Positions 57,464-64,000 of a DNA stretch of 64,000 bases are shown one piece after another. A program made the position numbers and the translations under genes. The notes under the pieces are model-generated. The model saw nothing but the letters and a program-made list of their open reading frames with translations. It was not told the DNA's origin and made no database searches. Every line of letters begins with the position of its first letter. Positions within the stretch are counted from its first letter, which is position 1. Source of the DNA: Corylus avellana (lineage: Eukaryota; Streptophyta; Magnoliopsida; Fagales; Betulaceae); contig NC_081547.1 in the NCBI RefSeq assembly GCF_901000735.1, positions 23,428,046-23,492,045 on the forward strand, given 5' to 3'.

Positions 57464-58224
57464 GCCGAATCACTCGTTAGAGGTAGTCTAGAATTGCGAC
57501 ATGTGGCGTGAACCCATTTTTTTTAAAGGCTAAACCGGTTTTTTAAGTTATAATTTTTGAACCGTTCATTAAATTAGCTTAATTAAGAGCATTTAATTAT
57601 ATTTCAATAGATTTCATTAAGCTCAAAAAGTTAATGCACGATATATATATATATATATTTTTAAATTAACTACTCTCCAAAACTATAAAAAGACAGCATT
57701 TAAAATTTAAAAACATACTACATTAACTACTCATAATCGGCATATCGGCCATAAAAAAATAGAAAAAATCAGCCAACAAGCCCATTTATTTAAAAGGTTT
57801 TTTTATTTTTTATTTTTTATTTTATTTTTTTTATACTTTTCATTTTAATGTATGCCTATGGGAACTAATTTTCATTAAAAAATTGTTTATTTTTCTATGT
57901 ATTTTTTTTTTTCAAATGTGCAAAATTATATACGTTTGATTTGTATTGAAATATTATAGATATCACACTAACAATATTAAATAATCATGCTAATTTTCTA
58001 TATTATAATTGATGTATTCTTCTTGCTAATTTGTTTTTCTTTATACTATTCATTTTAAATCATATATACTTATCGGAACAAAGATTTATTTATTTATTTA
58101 TTTTTTAAAGAGGTGAGATATATTTTTATACGTCTTTTTTAACTTATAATGAAAAATGATGCATTTAAATTTTAAAATTAAATTATAATGAAGAATCTCG
58201 GGCGTAGCGCGGGTAATAAGCTAG
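57423..58224 (+). mobile_element. Helitron-like element
   Basis: The 3' end CTCGGGCGTAGCGCGGG, then TAATAAGCTAG, has the Helitron pattern: an imperfect GC hairpin (GCGCGGG pairing with CTCGGGC around GTA) about 7 bp before a CTAG terminus, followed by T. The 5' end is AT-rich, TCATATATATA. The sub-terminal block ACATGTGGCGTGAACCCA is shared with the copy at 27776-28105. No coding; a non-autonomous element of about 800 bp. The 5' boundary is uncertain because of the (AT)n run. Confidence 0.55.
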
Positions 58225-58584
58225 TTCAATATAACTTAATGACTACATGTAGATATACAAAATAATATGTCCAATGTTCTCATATAATTTAGAAAATAAA
58301 CAACTCTATTTAATAAACCAAAATATCATACAATAAGAACATAAACCCTAACAGTAAGTGGCACATTTCTTTCTCATGCATATGCGGCTTTTTCTAATTG
58401 CATAATGAAGACAAGTTTTTTAATGTTTAACACTTGAGCCTAAATTAGTGTATTGGAGGCTTTAGCCCAAATACGGGCACAATTAGTTATCATTAGTCAT
58501 AGATGATTAAAGGTAATGACTTCTTTTCATTGCTAGGACTCTTCAATTTACAAGGTTGGTAGTGCGAGCATCTTATTTGGATTA

Positions 58585-58586
<2 letters not shown>

Positions 58587-58636
<50 letters not shown>
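58587..58636. repeat. 50-bp poly-T run
   Basis: Fifty uninterrupted T, the longest homopolymer in the window. It may be the poly-A tail of a minus-strand retroposon, but the adjoining bases (58637-58760) show no LINE or SINE features. Confidence 0.85.
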
Positions 58637-59008
58637 CTGTTAATTCATCTTGTTTTGATTATCATCAGTACTATTGTTAATAGATAGTTTTCTCATGAAT
58701 TAATCATATTTACCCTAAAGTATACTGGATACAGTTTTTCTTATGATATGTTTATTATTAGAAAAATGCTAGTGCTATCTTACTCGAAAAGAGTTAGTAG
58801 TTAATAAGTATGGAGAATTGGGAGTATGTGTAGCATTCCTCAACACTAAATAGCTGAAAATGAAATAAAGTCTCCAAAACTAATAGAATATTAGGTCTAG
58901 TCTAAATCATCTAATATTAATTTCAAACAAAGCCAAATGGTAGTTTACCAATCATAAAAGAATTCTCTAGATACTTTATGAAGTTTCTAATAAGAAGGAT
59001 TTGTTTTG

Positions 59009-59168
59009 GAGTAATTCTAGAAGGCCTACTTGTGTCCTACTAAGAATGATATGGCTATTAAAATCACCATTGAGCTTGCGATTGATCATTATTAAGTTTT
59101 AATCCAATAATGATTTTAATAACCACATCATTCTTAGTAGGACATAAGTAGGCTATTTAGAATTACTC
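59009..59168. mobile_element. GAGTAAT-type MITE, 160 bp, perfect 9-bp TSD
   Basis: Flanked by TTTGTTTTG at 59000-59008 and 59169-59177. Near-perfect palindrome: GAGTAATTCTAGAAGGCC pairs with GGCTATTTAGAATTACTC, and CCTACTAAGAATGATATGG with CCACATCATTCTTAGTAGG. The 9-bp duplication puts the family with Mutator-type MITEs. It is the best-preserved copy in the window. Confidence 0.85.
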
Positions 59169-59539
59169 TTTGTTTTGAGTCATTTGAAAATTTTAACACA
59201 AGTTTAATTATTTTTACCTCCATAAATAGAAGTCGTTCATCTAGGTGTGAGATATAGACATTTTATGTAACACTCTCGAAATTAATTAACTTGGAGTAGC
59301 ACTTGCAGCTTCTCCAAATTAATTAACTTGAAGTGTCGCATGTATTAACAATTATCATAATTAAAACAACAGAATTGTAACATTGACCTAAGATGAAAGT
59401 CTAGATACCTTATACAAACCAAAGCCTTTTATGTTTAGGCGTGATTTGGTGATAAAACTCAAACACCAATAATCACCTTGACAAAACTCATAACATGTAA
59501 CATTTATGTCCAGGCGTTCTCATGTAGGGTTCTTGATGA

Positions 59540-62500
59540 AAGCAACTAGAACCTTCAAAAATTCACATTTTTCACACCAAACCCTTTTGATATAAAAAGA
59601 ATATCAAGACTATTTTTAACAAACCGAATTGGGCAATTTCTATAAACTAATAATCTCTCCCTTTGGCTATTCGATGACAAAACTCATACATCATAGAACC
59701 AAGAAAATTGCAGCAAAATCCATAAGATTCAAACCTATGTAGCCTAACTAAACGCAACTAGACTCATGGAGGATGTAAATGAAAACCACCTTTTTTTTTT
59801 TTTTTGGAAACATTAGCAAACTCATTACAAGCATTGAATTATAAAAAATAGAAGCACAACAAAAACAATATCACAGAACATATAATCCATGCATGAGTTT
59901 GAACCATAAAGAGAACGCCACTTCCCCTCAAAACAACAATTACTTCTCACCCCTTTTGTCACAAAAGGACAAAGGAAACCACTTAACAAATACAAACAAA
60001 AAAAACTTGAAACCTCCCCAAATACAATTCCAAAGAAGAGTAGCAAATGTGTAAGTCAAACTGATGTAAAAGCATGGGCATATGAACCAAGGAACATGCA
60101 ATGAATTCATCACAAAACAAAAACCTAATATAATTCAATCACCTGAGCGAAAGTGATGCCCAAACCACAAGAGTACATATGTGTGGACAATTAACCATAT
60201 ACTTAGGTTAGGACAAGACTAAGTGTAACAACCTCTCAAACTAGAACTCATTCATCAACCCTAGGAAGGAATGCATGAGATGATCTAAAAAATGAGACCA
60301 CAAGTCACAAGTTTTGAACTTGAATGAATGATCATAAAAGTTCAAATAACAACCACAATGAGACTCACAAAGCCAAAGGCTAAGAAAAAGACAATTTTGA
60401 ATCCTGATGGATAATATCATGTCCTAGAATATAATAAATACAAATTCAAGGAAAAGAGAACCGAGAATCATTTAGTCCCCAAGGTTAACTTTGTAAACCT
60501 AAAGATATGCAAAACAAGATGGATGCAAACCTAGGTTCTAAATAGCATAAAGATGGATGCAAGGCATGATGAAAACTAACGCATGCACATAATTAACAAA
60601 AAGGTTTTGAAGTAAGAACACATTTTTTTATGAGAGAGACCAAAATTGAGGAGGGAGAGGGACAACTCAGCCATATTTTGAAAACAAATTTATCTCTTTT
60701 CATAAACAAGCACATGCATTTTTAAAGACACGCAATTACACATTTAATTTGTGACAATCATATACAAGGATGCACCAAATATTATCACAATGTGCACCAA
60801 AATATACAAAATTTTCTCACGTCTTTTTTCAATACACTCAAGGCAATTGTAGAAATTGCAAGTATAAGGCATGTCATCTGTTAAGTGTGTGACAAATTTC
60901 ACAAGCAAGAACAACACAAACTTACATGAGCAAGAAGGTATACTTACATAATCCCCATAGCAGAGGGATTAATTTTCTTAGGCACCAAAGTTAAGATTGT
61001 AGCATTTACTTCCTTAAGAAACAAGCTAGTGTCAAAAAAACCCTTAATTACAGCCACCACCTCATCACCGACAATTGATCAGGAGGACTTGAAAAAATCA
61101 TAAGAAAACCCATTAGGCCCAGGGGCCTTATTTGCTTTCATGTGAAACAATGTAGTCTTGGTTTCCTCAGTTGTGACTTCCTTTTCCAGCATAGCAACCT
61201 TCTTAGCAAGAATAGACACAAAAGCAAGCTGTCTAACTCTAGCAGCTTTTGCCTCATCAAAATGCATCTGATTAGAGCCCAAAAGCTTAATATAAATATC
61301 CTTAGCAAACTTCTTAATCTTCTCCACTTCTTCCTCTTCATTACCATGCTCATCCCACAAGTGAGTAATGGTATTCCTAGCATTTTGAGCTCTAAGACGA
61401 CGATGAAAATAAATATCATTTTGATCACCTAATTGAAGCCATTGATTTCTTTCCTTTTGCTTTAAGAAGGCCTCCTCAGCTTTGTTATAGAAACATAGGC
61501 ATGAAGGCACTCCATTTCCTTAAGCATACAGTCAGGTCTCCCAAATGAAGCAAGAACATCCTTTTTCTTGAGCCTGTATAACTCTCTGCTTCAGATCACC
61601 AAAACAAACCAGATTCTGCCTTTTAAAGACATCTTTAACAGGACGAAGTTTCATACACAATTGATACATAGGAACCCCATCAACCTGCAAACTCCAACCT
61701 TCCCTTACCCAATTCAAAAATTCTTTATGCTCCATCCAATAGTTCTAAAATTTGAAGGGCTTTGGACCAAAGCTCTTCAAAGTACCTATTGAAATGATAG
61801 TAGGAGAGTGATCCGAAATAATCCCCATTAAGAAAATCCACAATAGTTTTGCCAAAATTGCTTATCCAATTTTCATTAACCATCACCATATCAAGCTTTC
61901 TAGCCACAAAACGAGGCTCTTCACTCTTATTAGTCCAAGTATAAAAACAACCACTAAATTAAGATCAAACACCTCAAGGTCATTCAAACAAGCCCCAAAC
62001 TCAACTTCATAGGAATTGAGCTTATCCGAGCCCCACTTCTCAGCCACAGTTTTAACAACATTAAAATCACCGCAAAGTATCCAAGGATTATTAGCCACTT
62101 TCAGCTTCAAAGAAGCCAAACTATGCCAAAGCTTCATTCTATCTAAACCTTTGTTAACACCATATACAAAAGATTGAAACTAACAAAGATTTTCCTTGGA
62201 GTATTGAATTACACGTACAACTAATGCTCTGATCACTCTTGTCAAGTACAGTCACTTCAAAATCAGACTGATTCCAACAAATCCAAATTCTACCCAAGAC
62301 ATGCTTCTCATAGTTAAAAACAAAACCCCAATCTGGAGCAATTGAGGTTCTAAGCATATCAGCCTTTGCTTCCTCCACCCTAGTCTCAATCAAGCAAACT
62401 AAGCTAATTTTACGAAGTTTTATCATTCTTTTTACCTCCCTTTGTTTAGAGGGGTGATTTAATTCCCTCACATTCCAAATGAGAAGATTCATATAGTTGG

Positions 62501-63743
62501 TGAGAACTCTCTCATCAACATTCCCCCATTTTACTCTTACCCTTATCCATTGTCCAGAATCCCAATACACGAGAGAGTGACTGTTTTCTTAGGAATCCTA
62601 GACCTAAGCAAGAAACAATAAGGTGGAATGTGACCCTTTGTACTACAAAAGTGGCAAGTAGGAACACCTGAAGAAGATGAATGATCACTCAACTTCGTCT
62701 CTAGTTCAATAGACCTATGGCCAAGGGATTCTAAGGCTCTCTTTCCTTTATTCTGTTTACTAGACACAAGACGTGAAATATCCACAGCAGAAGGGGTAAC
62801 ACACGGAGACTTCCCTTGAGAGCTAGGTGGGTTTTGAGAAGAACATGCTTTTTCTTTGAAATCCAATCTGCACCTCTCTTATGGGGTTTTTGAAACTCAT
62901 AGTTTTATCTAGCTTGTTACTAGATTCAAGACAACAAGAAGTTTACCGCTTGCCTCCAAGCTCAACAATAGTCTTCACGTGCACTTTCTCACCGACCATT
63001 CGGTAGACTTTTCGGTGGATGAAGGTAATGTTTGGATGTGGTTCGATCAACGACAACAACACTTACAGAGAAGGGAAGCTCTTAGCTTAGTACATCATCT
63101 CTTGGAAAACTCAAAGAATAAGGTATGAAACTCAACGCCTCAAGAGAATGAAAGCTCGAAGCTTACAATACATCTTCTATTGGAATCAAGGAAGTAAGAG
63201 CGCCTCTAGAAGCTCACTCTAGGTCAAACTTAATCACCTTGCTTATTGAACAAAAGGGCATAATGTTCTATTTATATGGAAGCCCCAAAGTCACAAGAAA
63301 CCCTTCAGATTTAGTGCAAATGGTGGAATTTCGTCATGACGTCTTCATGACAAAATGGTCTTAAGGCGTCGTCATGATGGTAGCCCAGCATCGTCCTGTT
63401 GAAATGCTAGGATTTCATCGCTAACTCTTTGACACTTGCCAGGACCAGGAGATTTTTGTCATGACGGGATTTTGACGTTGTAATGACGAAAGCAACCTAA
63501 GAGTTCTAAGGTCTTCCATGACCTTCTTCGTCATGCCAAGTTCATGAAGGCTTCTTGACAAAACCTCACAGAGAGCACACGTCCAGCCATGATTTGTCAT
63601 GGCAGCCACATGATGGCTTCCTGACGAAAACATCTAGAACCCTAAAAAATACACATTTTTCACACCAAACCCTTTTGATATGAAAAGAAAATATTAGGAC
63701 TAGTTTTGACACATGGAATGGGTCAAATTTCTATAAACTAACA
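59540..63743 (-). mobile_element. degenerate LTR element containing a LINE
   Basis: On minus, TGTTAGTTTATAGAAATT at 63743 and TATTAGTTTATAGAAATT at 59652 start two related segments. Both continue with ATCAAAAGGGTTTGGTGTGA and GTTCTAG, so they look like 5' and 3' LTRs. The 3' one is preceded by a purine tract (CAAAGGGAGAGAT, 59653-59665). They then diverge: the 5' LTR (to about 62900) carries many TCATGACG-type motifs, while the 3' one is homologous only for about 110 bp. No gag or pol of its own was found in the interior. Confidence 0.5.
60955..62866 (-). pseudogene. L1-type LINE fragment (ORF1 end, endonuclease, start of RT)
   Basis: Minus-strand blocks in order: a CCHC knuckle CHFCSTKGHIPPYC (about 62640-62681) after a low-complexity ORF1 part; APE-type endonuclease with LLIWNVRELNHPSKQREVK, LVCLIETRV and WILCGDFNVVKT; then the RT lead-in with WLQLGDQNDIYFHRRLRAQN, FHMKANKAPGPNGFSYDFFK and IVGDEVVAVIKGFF up to LVPKKINPSAM near 60960. 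A TGA replaces Trp after DFFKSS, and several frameshifts occur. RT catalytic motifs (the YADD region) and the C-terminal half are missing. This is unusual for a LINE, which normally loses its 5' end, so a later deletion is likely. A T run at 59791-59806 might be its poly-A tail. Confidence 0.8.
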
Positions 63744-64000
63744 CTTGAAAGCAAAACCTAATTTATGCTTAAAAACTTGATTTACACATGCTGCCCTAAA
63801 ACTTTTGAACATTCCTTGAGGGTTGGAACGGTGCTCGACATTGTGTGAATGATTTTGTCTTGGAGTGTTTTTTCCCAACTTTTACTCAACCAAAACCTGA
63901 TGTACTACGCCCCCTTGCCTCCAAGAGGTTTCACAATCCTCTAAGGTGTTCGCAAAGCATGGACCAACTTTGAAAACAAGCAAGGTTACGTCTTACACCA
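63744..64000. other. window end, no feature recognised
   Basis: AT-rich text after the end of the 5' LTR. No coding exon or repeat pair is seen. Confidence 0.4.

Noticed and set aside
1..64000. CRISPR arrays, operons, bacterial promoters or rRNA genes
   Set aside because: None seen; spliced plant genes, MITEs and LTR elements show this is nuclear plant DNA where such features are not expected.

Overview
The window is AT-rich nuclear DNA from a flowering plant. The evidence is exon/intron genes with GT-AG introns, a SOC1-type MADS box, an XSP1-type subtilase, a CRM-domain organelle splicing factor, Tnt1-like Copia elements, MITEs, tRNA-derived SINEs and a decayed piece of plastid DNA. A eudicot, probably a woody rosid, fits best; this is inference from protein resemblance and repeat style, not a species call. 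Five runs of N mark assembly gaps (13615-13714, 27654-27775, 30839-30858, 31010-31064, 31260-31326).

Layout. 1-880: degenerate retrotransposon debris. 885-7491 (minus): an intact 11-exon secreted subtilisin-like protease (SBT4.14/XSP1 type) whose introns hold three MITEs. 8497-8925: a Copia RNase H relic. 9400-13614: a Tnt1-like Copia element with both LTRs but no reverse transcriptase. 13934-15258: a large foldback element ending about 87 bp before the start codon of the next gene. 15345-19739 (plus): a 5-exon CRM-domain splicing factor, probably mitochondrial (mCSF1 type). 20345-20943: a MITE with a second element nested in it. 22322-30167 (plus): an LPEAT2-type lysophospholipid acyltransferase with a GC-AG intron. 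Its last introns collected SINEs, a Helitron-like piece and a plastid trnL fragment, and its EF-hand 3' exons are not seen.

31-44 kb is gene-poor and rich in foldback/MITE elements, several with exact target-site duplications, plus a hAT-like element with a telomere-like motif, a small CACTA-like element and a 24-bp minisatellite. 44850-47427 is an internally deleted Ty3/gypsy element. 47941-53037 is a gag-only Copia-type element with a perfect 5-bp duplication. 54484-54665 is the 182-bp MADS exon of a SOC1-like gene, placed among GA/CT repeats; no K-box exon is visible in the remaining 9.3 kb. 57423-58224 is a Helitron-like element. 59.5-63.7 kb is a decayed LTR element containing an L1-type LINE fragment.

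The four host genes are unrelated in function (apoplastic proteolysis, organelle intron splicing, membrane phospholipid acylation, flowering-time transcription control) and do not form a cluster. I found no convincing new biological system. The most useful observations are TE-gene contacts: a foldback against the mCSF1-like start, three MITEs inside a working protease gene, an LTR element just upstream of a SOC1-like leader, the GC-AG intron and apparent 3' truncation of LPEAT2, and the intronic plastid trnL insertion.
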